This document shows, piece by piece, positions 34,521 through 46,828 of a DNA stretch of 64,000 nt. Source of the stretch: Molanna angustata (lineage: Eukaryota > Arthropoda > Insecta > Trichoptera > Molannidae); the NCBI GenBank assembly GCA_963576475.1, contig OY754981.1, forward strand, positions 124,001-188,000. Reading direction: 5' to 3'. A program made the translations under genes and the position numbers. How positions within the stretch are numbered: the stretch's first letter is position 1; the number at the start of each line of letters is the position of its first letter. The notes under the pieces are model-generated. The model had not been told where the DNA came from and made no database searches. It was given only the letters and a program-made list of their open reading frames with translations.

Positions 34521-36099
34521 CTTGAAATATCCTTATTTATTCTCTTCTTTACGGCTATCGAGTAGTTTATTGAAGTCGTGACTTTGGAATTATAGTTTTG
34601 CCTTTATTTTTTGCTGACCCTCAGTCAATAAATTTATATTATTTCATATTGAGTATTGATTGGTACCTACTTTCTTCTGGGGCTTATAGTGTCCCAGCAT
34701 TGATATGAATCGGTGTGGATTACAGTAGGTACCTAATGCAACATGTAACGTGTCTACTTACATATGATAATTCATGGCCATTGTGTCATTTAGCTGTGAG
34801 TTTAATGCCACACTGAGCATGACTCAAAAGTCCGCGCGGACTTTGCAAAAAGTTTATTTTATTTGGTCCTACCCACTTTCGCAACGAAGATTTACTCCCA
34901 CCACTCTGGACGGTGCCCGTTGATCTTTCATTGTTGTTTTGGTGCTAATCTCGTGGGCGGAGGTTACCTGAAGTTTTGGATTCTTCGACGATGACTGTTT
35001 TCAAGGTTCGAGCGAGGATCTCAAATTGTGGCACAATAATAAATGTCGAATAAAATTACAATATCAATATTTGAGATTCACATAAAAGATGAAGCCCGAA
35101 ATTACTTTTGAACCTTTTTACTTCCAAGATTATTATTTTATTGATATTTGCATGACTTAAATTGTATCTTAAATATATGATTTAAGAGCTATATCACACG
35201 AAACTGACTTATCAAATGTGCATAAAATTACATATAGGTACATACTTACCTATATATTTTTTACTTTTGATTAAACGAGTACCTACTTATGTGAACAAAT
35301 TCGGTCGAAGCGAGATTCAAACTTACGTTAATGAATGTAAACGAAGCGTACCTAACTGTATATCAGGATTAAAAGTGGTGTGATGATCTGTTGATCTTAC
35401 ATGACATAGTCGTGAAGCGGTAACATGTTGTTTTATGAATAAAATTTTTATATAACTTATGGACAATTGCTGTACCTTGAGAGACTCCAGGAATCGCAAC
35501 AATTTGAAATAAAATCTACTGTTAAATCAGTATTGTGAACGTAAAACATGGGTTTTTTATAAAACGGAATTAAAATAGTTGTTCATGTTTTGTTTCCATA
35601 AGAAATTCTTCAATCAGTTTTTCTTAACTTTCAGGGTTCCAATGTTTTGGAATGCCTACATAAAATATCAATGTTCATATTATAACTCTTGAGCTTTAAT
35701 GGCAGACATAACCAGTGTTTATCTTACTACAAGTGTAACGAATAATTGTCATAATGTTTGTTTAGTTGTAGTTCAGTTGACAGCGATATGTAATGAACCG
35801 ATTTAATGACCATATTATTACGCCATCAACCAACCACAAAAACATTTACCTATCCTGATATATTCGTACATAAGTACACATGTGAATAATAGAGACCTCA
35901 CCAATACCAGTAGGTACCTACCATTGTCTACAAATCAGTCTTATAATATTGTTCGCTTGTGCTCATATACATCTATTACATCTTATTCAAATCAAAATAA
36001 TATTCACTCATTCATGTTTCCATTCCTATTGTCATTCACAGCGCAATAATATTGACAACTTAGGCATAATATGCAAGTGATATATGGACATATCAGAAG
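34521..36099. other. No gene seen; one SINE scrap
   Basis: A/T-rich sequence. A family A SINE scrap on the minus strand lies at about 35294-35335 (AATTCGGTCGAAGCGAGATT). Confidence 0.45.
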
Positions 36100-36240
36100 T
36101 ATCAAAGAAGAAATGCTTTTGAAAAAGATCGCTACGAAGAATTTGTAATAAGAGAGTGTTTGACAGGGTAAGAAATTAAGAGACCAGGAAATAAAGTTTG
36201 AAAAGGAAAGTTGTCTCATTAAGATGGTTTAGCCACTTGT
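36100..36240 (+). pseudogene. Possible LINE ORF2 scrap
   Basis: ATTAAGATGGTTTAGCCACTTG translates as LRWFSHL, like the RWFGHV motif of LINE ORF2 ends, after a basic stretch. Too short to be sure. Confidence 0.25.
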
Positions 36241-37490
36241 AACAATAACGGTTATATGTAGGTAGGTATAATATAAAAAATAAAAAAAGTATAGGACTCG
36301 ACAAACAAGAGATTGCGGGTGACAGTTTTATAAAGCGTTGTTAAAAATCTATGGATGCAAAGGTTAGGGAAAAAGTGACACGTAATTCGCTGCAAAACGT
36401 CGAAAGTCAACTAATTTTATTGGTTAATACAAATTAGAGTATTTTTCTGCACTAAAATTAGTTTATGCACCAGGTTATGTCAGCCGCAATCTTTCGCTGG
36501 GCGAGGTATACCAGTTGATACAAAGAAAATATATATGTAGAACATTGTCGGCTGCATCATCCTTATTGGGTGAAAAGCCTTAGAGAAAAAAAATTGTTTG
36601 ATTTTGATATAAATAAACTTGGTTTTTTAGAATCAGTAGAATTCACAAAATATGAAGACGGTCAAAATTTATGAATGTAATATTAAATATAATGTTTTCA
36701 CCTTGTCTCAACAGGATTTGGAGCTACACTTTAATTAAGTTTAATGCTGATTCAAGTTAATTATAACGCCTAGCTAAGTTTATTCCTCGCAGGTATATAA
36801 AACTCCTACACGAAACCCATCATTTATGATTTGTCTCGCTTCTATACAAATTTGATGAACAAAACTGGCATTTAATATTTTTTTTTCACTAAAACCAAAT
36901 TTACTGCTTTCGGTCCCCTTTGGAGAGATCATTTTTCAATTTATTTTGTTTTAACAAGGTAACTTTAGGTGTGGTTCAATTACTGCTACTTCTCAAATTT
37001 GATTATTCATCATAATATATATTATCTCAAAACAGCATTGTTTCGTAGACTTAACATAAGACCGAAATATCAGCGCTGCTGTTGGAATGTTCCTGAATCA
37101 TTAAACGGCGTTATAAAAATTGTTATTATAATTATTCCTATATTTTTTGGTGATTTATAATGATATTCCCTCATGCGATTTACAAATTATAAGCTTACCC
37201 AAATTGAACTTAAGAGGCTACATATTATATTTTGAAAATAATTTCCCCAATACCCTCAAAAGATACGTCTTTAAAATAAAGATCAGTTTGTATAATTTAC
37301 ATCTTTATTCTATTGCATGAGTTTATTGAATGTGGAATTTGTTTAATACATACTTTTCTTGTAAAATTAGTTTTAGTAAAACCCTTTTTTATTTTTTTAT
37401 TGTAAGTTACTAAAAAATACAACACCTATGAATTATATTTTTACTTCAATCGATAGAGAATATGAAAATCTACCGGCTGAGTTTTTTATT
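36241..37490. other. No gene seen; possible LINE tail
   Basis: A/T-rich. ATTAAACGGCGTTATAAAAA near 37075-37105 resembles the 3' terminus of the CR1-like LINE in plus orientation. Confidence 0.4.
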
Positions 37491-37491
37491 A

Positions 37492-38274
37492 TCCAACTGT
37501 CGATTTGTTCAGGAGAACTTTGTTCTCTTAACATATCGACAATGTATCAAGCCAGAATACGCGAGAATTGTATGGAGAGGTCTACTTTTTTCACGGCTTT
37601 TCCAACTTTGAAGTCAAAAAACACCAACTTAGAGGCTTCGCAGCATATATGTTCCATACACGGATTTACTCAGAATTCGGAGTAGAACATTTCGTGTGTC
37701 TGTGTGTCTGTGTGTGTGTCTGTGTGTCTGTGTGTGTGTGTGTCTGTGTGTCCGTCCCCCCCTTATAACTTTTGATCCGCTCAACTTACAGAGCCTAAAA
37801 TTTCAGAATATATAAACAGTTACAGGCCTACAAAACTTTTATACTCGGAATTTTGAATTTTTGTTTCAGTCAGGGGTTATCAACTTTTGAATTTTTATTT
37901 TATTTTTCCATATATCTCAGAAACCATAAACGCTAGAACGCTGAAAATTGGTACAAACATAGAAAAATACAAAATCTCAAATTAGTTTTTTCAAAAAAAT
38001 TCCAGGGTTTCTCAAACATTTTTTATTAAGAAAAATATTTTTTTTATGATAAATTTATGAGTTTAACTGCCTATATTTCCAAAACTTTTACAATTATCGA
38101 AAAAAGCCGAAACACCCCAACTAGATAATTTAATTTTCTATAAAAAATATTAACATTGTAGTAGAAGATCTCAATTTTTTTTTAACAATTTTTTTAAAAA
38201 TTTAATTTAGTGACGACATCGCTTCATACATTTTGTATGGCAGTCGCCTATACACAATATGTAAGAAGACTTAA
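37492..38274 (+). mobile_element. Helitron H1, 5' part, interrupted by H2
   Basis: Starts TCCAACTGTCGATTTG after A, has the CACGGCTTTTCC and ACATAGAAAAATAC variants, and stops in GTAAGAAGACTTAA where H2 begins. The missing continuation TAGTTTGATACGTC appears 7.3 kb away at 45586. Confidence 0.9.
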
Positions 38275-39284
38275 TCCAACTGTCGATTTGTTCAGGAGAA
38301 CTTTGTTCTCTTAACATATCGACAATGTATCAAGCCAGAATACGCGAGAATTGTATGGAGAGGTCTACTTTTTTCATGGATTTTCCAACTTTGAAGTCAA
38401 AAAACACCAACTTAGAGGCTTCGCAGCATATATGTTCCATACACGGATTTACTCAGAATTCGGAGTAGAACATTTCGTGTGTCTGTGTGTCTGTGTGTGT
38501 GTGTGTCTGTGTGTCCGTCCCCCCCTTATAACTTTTGATCCGCTCAATTTACAGAGCCTAAAATTTCAGAATATATAAACAGTTACAGGCCTACAAAACT
38601 TTTATACTCGGAATTTTGAATTTTTGTTTCAGTCAGGGGTTATCAACTTTTGAATTTTTATTTTATTTTTCCATATATCTCAGAAACCATAAACGCTAGA
38701 ACGCTGAAAATTGGTACAAACATAGACAAATACAAAATCTCAAATTAGTTTTTTCAAAAAAATTCCAGGGTTTCTCAAACATTTTTTATTAAGAAAAATA
38801 TTTTTTTTATGATAAATTTATGAGTTTAACTGCCTATATTTCCAAAACTTTTACAATTATCGAAAAAAGCCGAAACACCCCAACTAGATAATTTAATTTT
38901 CTATAAAAAATATTAACATTGTAGTAGAAGATCTCAATTTTTTTTTAACAATTTTTTTAAAAATTGAATTTAGTGACGACATCGCTTCATACATTTTGTA
39001 TGGCAGTCGCCTATACACAATATGTAAGAAGACTTAATAGTTTGTTACTTCATCTCCAAACATACATACATACCATCATGCAATTTGCATATTCTGGGTA
39101 GGAAAAAGGATCTTCTTCCATACTATCCTATCTTGACATACATACCTACATATGTTGTATAGAAAACAAAATATCTGAAAATATTCAATAATTTGTATCT
39201 ATGGGTTTATAGTTTGGTACATATTCTTCAACTATACATACTATCGCTATCGACAGTTGGATCTCATGTGTTACATGCAACTAG
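38275..39284 (+). mobile_element. Helitron H2, full length (1010 bp)
   Basis: TC at the 5' end; ATCGACAGTTGGAT, the CATGTGTTACATG hairpin and CTAG at the 3' end, then T. The CATGGATTTTCC and ACATAGACAAATAC variants make it closest to H6. It lies inside H1 at an A/T target. Non-coding; carries a TG tract and a CCCCCC run. Confidence 0.92.
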
Positions 39285-39377
39285 TTATAACAATATTACA
39301 TGGATTTTTATGTTTTCTTACACTATACACATACTATCGCCATGGAGAGTTGGATCTCATGTGTTACATGCAACTAG
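39285..39377 (+). mobile_element. 93-bp diverged Helitron 3' end
   Basis: Starts TTATAACAATATTACATGG and ends CATGGAGAGTTGGATCTCAT, hairpin, CAACTAG. It is the tail of an older copy. An identical 93-bp segment lies at 46736-46828. Confidence 0.88.
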
Positions 39378-40417
39378 TCCAACTGTCGATTTGTTCAGGA
39401 GAACTTTGTTCTCTTAACATATCGACAATGTATCAAGCCAGAATACGCGAGAATTGTATGGAGAGGTCTTCTTTTTTCATGGATTTTCCAACTTTGAAGT
39501 CAAAAAACACCAACTTAGAGGCTTCGCAGCATATATGTTCCATACACGGATTTACTCAGAATTCGGAGTAGAACATTTCGTGTGTCTGTGTGTGTGTGTG
39601 TGTCTGTGTGTGTGTCTGTGTGTCTGTGTGTGTGTGTGTCTGTGTGTCCGTCCCCCCCTTATAACTTTTGATCCGCTCAATTTACAGAGCCTAAAATTTC
39701 AGAATATATAAACAGTTACAGGCCTACAAAACTTTTATACTCGGAATTTTGAATTTTTGTTTGAGTCAGGGGTTATCAACTTTTGAATTTTTATTTTATT
39801 TTTCCATATATCTCAGAAACCATAAACGGTAGAACGCTGAAAATTGGTACAAACATAGACAAATACAAAATCTCAAATTAGTTTTTTCAAAAAAATTCCA
39901 GGGTTTCTCAAACATTTTTTATTAAGAAAAATATTTTTTTTATGATAAATTTATGAGTTTAACTGCCTATATTTCCAAAACTTTTACAATTATCGAAAAA
40001 AGCCAAAACACCCCAACTAGATAATTTAATTTTCTATAAAAAATATTAACATTGTAGTAGAAGATCTCAATTTTTTTTTAACAATTTTTTTAAAAATTGA
40101 ATTTAGTGACGACATCGCTTCATACATTTTGTATGGCAGTCGCCTATACACAATATGTAAGAAGACTTAATAGTTTGTTACTTCATCTCCAAACATACAT
40201 ACATACCATCATGCAATTTGCATATTCTGGGTAGGAAAAAGGATCTTCTTCCATACTATCCTATCTTGACATACATACCTACATATGTTGTATAGAAAAC
40301 AAAATATCTGAAAATATTCAATAATTTGTATCTATGGGTTTATAGTTTGGCACATATTCTTCAAATATACATACTATCGCTATCGACAGTTGGATCTCAT
40401 GTGTTACATGCAACTAG
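39378..40417 (+). mobile_element. Helitron H3, full length (1040 bp)
   Basis: Abuts the preceding CTAG directly. The TTTGAGTCAGG and TAAACGGTAG variants are shared with H8, from which it differs by only a few bases (for example GCCAAAACACC and TTCAAATATAC). Ends CTAG, then TATAGAAAAC. Confidence 0.92.
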
Positions 40418-40451
40418 TATAGAAAACAAAATATCTGAAAATATTCAATAA
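40418..40451 (+). mobile_element. 34-bp Helitron remnant between H3 and H4
   Basis: TATAGAAAACAAAATATCTG...CAATAA is internal Helitron sequence. It begins exactly where the segment ending at 45715 (ATATGTTG) breaks off. Confidence 0.85.
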
Positions 40452-41501
40452 TCCAACTGTCGATTTGTTCAGGAGAACTTTGTTCTCTTAACATATCGAC
40501 AATGTATCAAGCCAGAATACGCGAGAATTTTATGGAGAGGTCTACTTTTTTCACGGCTTTTCCAACTTTGAAGTCAAAAAACACCAACTTAGAGGCTTCG
40601 CAGCATATATGTTCCATACACGGATTTACTCAGAATTCGGAGTAGAACATTTCGTGTGTCTGTGTGTGTGTCTGTGTGTGTGTGTGTCTGTGTGTGTGTG
40701 TGTCTGTGTGTGTGTGTGTCTGTGTGTCCGTCCCCCCCCTTATAACTTTTGATCCGCTCAATTTACAGAGCCTTAAATTTCAGAATATGTAAACAGTTAC
40801 AGGCCTACAAAACTTTTATACTCGGAATTTTGAATTTTTGTTTCAGTCAGGGGTTATCAACTTTTGAATTTTTATTTTATTTTTCCATATATCTCAGAAA
40901 CCATAAACGGTAGAACGCTGAAAATTGGTACAAACATAGAAAAATACAAAATCTCAAATTAGTTTTTTCAAAAAAATTCCAGGGTTTCTCAAACATTTTT
41001 TATTAAGAAAAATATTTTTTTTATGATAAATTTATGAGTTTAACTGCCTATATTTCCAAAACTTTTACAATTATCGAAAAAAGCCGAAACACCCCAACTA
41101 GATAATTTAATTTTCTATAAAAAATATTAACATTGTAGTAGAAGATCTCAATTTTTTTTTAACAATTTTTTTAAAAATTGAATTTAGTGACGACATCGCT
41201 TCATACATTTTGTATGGCAGTCGCCTATACACAATATGTAAGAAGACTTAATAGTTTGATACGTCATCTCCAAACATACATACATACCATCATGCTATTT
41301 GCATATTCTGGGTAGGAAAAAGGATCTTCCTCCATACTATCCTATCTTGACATACATACCTACATATGTTGTATAGAAAACAAAATATCTGAAAATATTC
41401 AATAATAATATGTATCTATGGGTTTATAGTTTGGTACATATTCTTCAACTATACATACTATCGCTATCGACAGTTGGATCTCATGTGTTACATGCAACTA
41501 G
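40452..41501 (+). mobile_element. Helitron H4, full length (1050 bp)
   Basis: Starts after CAATAA. It has the longest TG tract of the cluster and the CACGGCTTTTCC and ACATAGAAAAATAC variants. One distinctive change is AATAATAATATGTATC near 41400. Ends CTAG at 41501. Confidence 0.92.
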
Positions 41502-41507
41502 TTATAA

Positions 41508-42543
41508 TCCAACTGTCGATTTGTTCAGGAGAACTTTGTTCTCTTAACATATCGACAATGTATCAAGCCAGAATACGCGAGAATTGTATGGAGAGGTCTA
41601 CTTTTTTCATGGATTTTCCAACTTTGAAGTCAAAAAACACCAACTTAGAGGCTTCGCAGCATATATGTTCCATACACGGATTTACTCAGAATTCGGAGTA
41701 GAACATTTCGTGTGTCTGTGTGTGTGTGTGTCTGTGTGTGTGTCTGTGTGTCTGTGTGTGTGTGTCTGTGTGTCCGTCCCCCCCTTATAACTTTTGATCC
41801 GCTCAATTTACAGAGCCTAAAATTTCAGAATATATAAACAGTTACAGGCCTACAAAACTTTTATACTCGGAATTTTGAATTTTTGTTTCAGTCAGGGGTT
41901 ATCAACTTTTGAATTTTTATTTTATTTTTCCATATATCTCAGAAACCATAAACGGTAGAACGCTGAAAATTGGTACAAACATAGACAAATACAAAATCTC
42001 AAATTAGTTTTTTCAAAAAAATTCCAGGGTTTCTCAAACATTTTTTATTAAGAAAAATATTTTTTTTATGATAAATTTATGAGTTTAACTGCCTATATTT
42101 CCAAAACTTTTACAATTATCGAAAAAAGCCGAAACACCCCAACTAGATAATTTAATTTTCTATAAAAAATATTAACATTGTAGAAGAAGATCTCAATTTT
42201 TTTTTAACAATTTTTTTAAAAATTGAATTTAGTGACGACATCGCTTCATACATTTTGTATGGCAGTCGCCTATACACAATATGTAAGAAGACTTAATAGT
42301 TTGTTACTTCATCTCCAAACATACATACATACCATCATGCAATTTGCATATTCTGGGTAGGAAAAAGGATCTTCTTCCATACTATCCTATCTTGACATAC
42401 ATACCTACATATGTTGTATAGAAAACAAAATATCTGAAAATATTCAATAATTTGTATCTATGGGTTTATAGTTTGGTACATATTCTTCAACTATACATAC
42501 TATCGCTATCGACAGTTGGATCTCATGTGTTACATGCAACTAG
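41508..42543 (+). mobile_element. Helitron H5, full length (1036 bp)
   Basis: Separated from H4 by TTATAA only. The right flank TATTTTAATAACTATTC is not Helitron sequence, giving the target TTATAA/TATTTT, an A/T insertion site in unique DNA. Confidence 0.92.
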
Positions 42544-44583
42544 TATTTTAATAACTATTCTTCCTATTTAAAAGAACTAAATATTACCATTATTGCACGA
42601 TAAAATATTGTATATCACATATCAGAAATAGGTACAATATTTTTCGTGTTTCAAACATTAGAAGGTAATTTAGTGTGCATTTTTGCGTACATCCGTATAC
42701 AAGGGCCTTAATAAACCAAATTATTTAAAACAAATACTATATTATTTATAATCAAAACTGAACAACATAAGTTTTAGGTACAATATAGTTAAAAAATTGT
42801 GACTTTTTCAATTTCTTTTACGTTTTACTTAAACATTGTTTAAACTCTTCGTACTTTAATAAATATATTAAGAAGTTGTGAAGAAAATACTTTTACATTT
42901 AGTAGTAAGTAAGGTACCTACTTATCATTTTGCTTTTGTTTACGAAGTTTGTGTTACTAAATGTATCTCCTTGAATTTGTCTTAGCTTTCACATCCACAT
43001 GTTATTATAATAGTTTGTTGTCATGGTAACAGTCAATATACATATTGTGTCTGAATGTACATGGATAGGTAGGTACATAATATAAGGTATTGCACAAATA
43101 CCTACTTAATAATAATCTTGGTGTTGCCCCAGTTCATATAACGGATACCTTTAAACTAAACCTCCTCGTATATATATAATGTTAGCTTGTCACTTCTTCC
43201 ATAGTACCTATCCTATATTATCTACCTTCCTTCCAATACTATTGTCACAAAGTAACTCGCCTACGAAACGACATCGCAACTAAACTCATTGTTACTTTAA
43301 AAAATATAAGTACTTTTTCTCGAAATAAACGTGTATGTACCATGTTTTATTTTTAGGTATTCACAGTGTTTATAAATTTATTTTTTCATCATTTTTAAAA
43401 CGTTTTAATACTCAACACGTAGGAAATAAAAAACACTCTTTTAATTTTTAAAACATATATATATTATTTTTTTTATTGTTCGATAGAGAGTTAGGTATAC
43501 AGTCTACACAATTTATAAAACAGACAATGTACATTGCTTTATTAGTGGACCAGTGAAAACTCCATGCATTATTCAATAGCATAATTGATATTGATTCAAA
43601 AAATACAAATAATGTATAATTGATTTACTAGTACACAAAAAAAAAACACTAAAATAAGACAATTTAGTGTTTTTTATACACTAGACTATAAAAATATTAC
43701 TTTGTAATGTGGAAACATAATTTGGATAGTTATATCCCCGTTTTCGTGAATATCTTCAAGGGTGTTAGACTCTAAATTCTAAAAAATAAATATATGATTT
43801 TGTAAGAATATGTGTTCGAAAGCAACATCGCCACCAACCCATACCTATATAATGTTTGTATGCAGTAGCTTTAAAAGATTAAAATACTAAATAATATGTA
43901 CATACCTACATGGGTTCTTTTAAATTAACTATAAAGATATCTACATACATTAGGAGTAGATGATGATGGTATAATTTATGTAGGTACTTTTTGTGAGCAT
44001 TATAGATTTTAATACTTTTTTATACATTTGTATCTTCCCGTATTTTTTTGTACTTCTGTCAAACAGTAAGTACAAAACATGTGTTTTTATACCAGCATTA
44101 TATAAAAACTGTTTACTAATCTATCTTTAAATGAAGAGCTTCTACACTTTTATATTTTTGTACACTGCTTTATCTAATTCAAGTTAAACAACTTTACTAG
44201 ATGTTGTTTATACCGGGCATGAATGGTCTTCATATTTTTTCAAAAGTATTGGTTTAATATATTTTTTCCATATGAACGAAATTGAACAAGAACAAACACA
44301 AGTTCATTGTACAATAAATGATATTTGCGAGGTCGCCTGCGGACAACTTCACACAGTTAAAGTATTGCGAGAAAAATATAAAGCAATTTCATATTTTTTT
44401 ACTGCGTGTGTAAATCGCTTATTAAAATTTGAATTTAATGCGCAGCTAACGACTAGTTTAACGTGTCTCATTCATAACACACAGCACAAGCATTTTATGT
44501 TTTGTTTTGGAAATTTTGCAGAAAAATTAATTGAAATAATGACTTCATCATAATCGATGTTTGATGAGCATATTTTTAAATAA
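42544..44583. other. Unique island between Helitron blocks
   Basis: About 2 kb of A/T-rich sequence with no Helitron similarity, apparently host DNA. It contains the 93-codon frame annotated separately. Confidence 0.7.
44272..44553 (+). CDS. Unrecognised 93-codon frame
   Basis: An ATG-started frame without low-complexity content encodes a mixed-composition peptide with six cysteines and the segment VACGQLHTVKVLREKYKAI. I recognise no family. It is the only frame in the unique island that is not repeat-derived and it ends 30 bp before H6. It could be a relic or chance frame; no splice sites or promoter were identified. Confidence 0.25.
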   Translation: MNEIEQEQTQVHCTINDICEVACGQLHTVKVLREKYKAISYFFTACVNRLLKFEFNAQLTTSLTCLIHNTQHKHFMFCFGNFAEKLIEIMTSS

Positions 44584-45585
44584 TCCAACTGTCGATTTGT
44601 TCAGGAGAACTTTGTTCTCTTAACATATCGACAATGTATCAAGCCAGAATACGCGAGAATTGTATGGAGAGGTCTACTTTTTTCATGGATTTTCCAACTT
44701 TGAAGTCAAAAAACACCAACTTAGAGGCTTCGCAGCATATATGTTCCATACACGGATTTACTCAGAATTCGGAGTAGAACATTTCGTGTGTCTGTGTGTG
44801 TGTGTGTCTGTGTGTCCGTCCCCCCCTTATAACTTTTGATCCGCTCAATTTACAGAGCCTAAAATTTCAGAATATATAAACAGTTACAGGCCTACAAAAC
44901 TTTTATACTCGGAATTTTGAATTTTTGTTTCAGTCAGGGGTTATCAACTTTTGAATTTTTATTTTATTTTTCCATATATCTCAGAAACCATAAACGCTAG
45001 AACGCTGAAAATTGGTACAAACATAGACAAATACAAAATCTCAAATTAGTTTTTTCAAAAAAATTCCAGGGTTTCTCAAACATTTTTTATTAAGAAAAAT
45101 ATTTTTTTTATGATAAATTTATGAGTTTAACTGCCTATATTTCCAAAACTTTTACAATTATCGAAAAAAGCCGAAACACCCCAACTAGATAATTTAATTT
45201 TCTATAAAAAATATTAACATTGTAGTAGAAGATCTCAATTTTTTTTTAACAATTTTTTTAAAAATTGAATTTAGTGACGACATCGCTTCATACATTTTGT
45301 ATGGCAGTCGCCTATACACAATATGTAAGAAGACTTAATAGTTTGTTACTTCATCTCCAAACATACATACATACCATCATGCAATTTGCATATTCTGGGT
45401 AGGAAAAAGGATCTTCTTCCATACTATCCTATCTTGACATACATACCTACATATGTTGTATAGAAAACAAAATATCTGAAAATATTCAATAATTTGTATC
45501 TATGGGTTTATAGTTTGGTACATATTCTTCAACTATACATACTATCGCTATCGACAGTTGGATCTCATGTGTTACATGCAACTAG
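44584..45585 (+). mobile_element. Helitron H6, full length (1002 bp)
   Basis: Left flank TTTTTAAATAA is unique. The right flank is TAGTTTGATACGTC, the interior of another Helitron copy. Shortest TG tract of the intact copies. Variants as in H2. Confidence 0.92.
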
Positions 45586-45715
45586 TAGTTTGATACGTCA
45601 TCTCCAAACATACATACATACCATCATGCTATTTGCATATTCTGGGTAGGAAAAAGGATCTTCCTCCATACTATCCTATCTTGACATACATACCTACATA
45701 TGTTGTCCAACTGTC
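45586..45715 (+). mobile_element. 130-bp Helitron middle fragment
   Basis: Begins TAGTTTGATACG, the continuation expected after the H1 break at 38274, and ends ACATATGTTG, whose continuation TATAGAAAAC sits at 40418. Bounded on both sides by intact copies (H6 and H7). Confidence 0.88.
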
Positions 45716-46735
45716 GATTTGTTCAGGAGAACTTTGTTCTCTTAACATATCGACAATGTATCAAGCCAGAATACGCGAGAATTGTATGGAGAGGTCTACT
45801 TTTTTCACGGCTTTTCCAACTTTGAAGTCAAAAAACACCAACTTAGAGGCTTCGCAGCATATATGTTCCATACACGGATTTACTCAGAATTCGGAGTAGA
45901 ACATTTCGTGTGTCTGTGTGTCTGTGTGTGTGTCTGTGTGTCTGTGTGTGTGTGTGTCTGTGTGTCCGTCCCCCCCTTATAACTTTTGATCCGCTCAATT
46001 TACAGAGCCTAAAATTTCAGAATATATAAACAGTTACAGGCCTACAAAACTTTTATACTCGGAATTTTGAATTTTTGTTTCAGTCAGGGGTTATCAACTT
46101 TTGAATTTTTATTTTATTTTTCCATATATCTCAGAAACCATAAACGCTAGAACGCTGAAAATTGGTACAAACATAGAAAAATACAAAATCTCAAATTAGT
46201 TTTTTCAAAAAAATTCCAGGGTTTCTCAAACATTTTTTATTAAGAAAAATATTTTTTTTATGATAAATTTATGAGTTTAACTGCCTATATATCCAAAACT
46301 TTTACAATTATCGAAAAAAGCCGAAACACCCCAACTAGATAATTTAATTTTCTATAAAAAATATCAACATTGTAGCAGTACATCTCAAATTTTTTTTAAC
46401 AATTTTTTTAAAAATTGAATTTAGTGACGACATCGCTTCATACATTTTGTATGGCAGTCGCCTATACACAATATGTAAGAAGACTTAATAGTTTGATACT
46501 TCATCTCCAAACATACATACATACCATCATGCTATTTGCATATTCTGGGTAGGAAAAAGGATCTTCCTCCATACTATCCTATCTTGACATACATACCTAC
46601 ATATATTGTATAGAAAACAAAATATCTGAAAATATTCAATAATTTGTATCTATGGGTTTATAGTTTGGTACATATTCTTCAACTATACATACTATCGCTA
46701 TCGACAGTTGGATCTCATGTGTTACATGCAACTAG
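45716..46735 (+). mobile_element. Helitron H7, full length (1020 bp)
   Basis: Inserted between TGTTG and TATAG of the older copy, judged from the intact versions. CACGGCTTTTCC and ACATAGAAAAATAC as in H1. The AATATCAACATTGTAGCAGT and TATATATCC changes are private. Followed by the 93-bp tail segment. Confidence 0.92.
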
Positions 46736-46828
46736 TTATAACAATATTACATGGATTTTTATGTTTTCTTACACTATACACATACTATCGCCATGGAGAG
46801 TTGGATCTCATGTGTTACATGCAACTAG
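46736..46828 (+). mobile_element. 93-bp diverged Helitron 3' end, second copy
   Basis: Identical to 39285-39377 and in the same relation to the following full copy, exactly 7451 bp further on. Confidence 0.88.
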
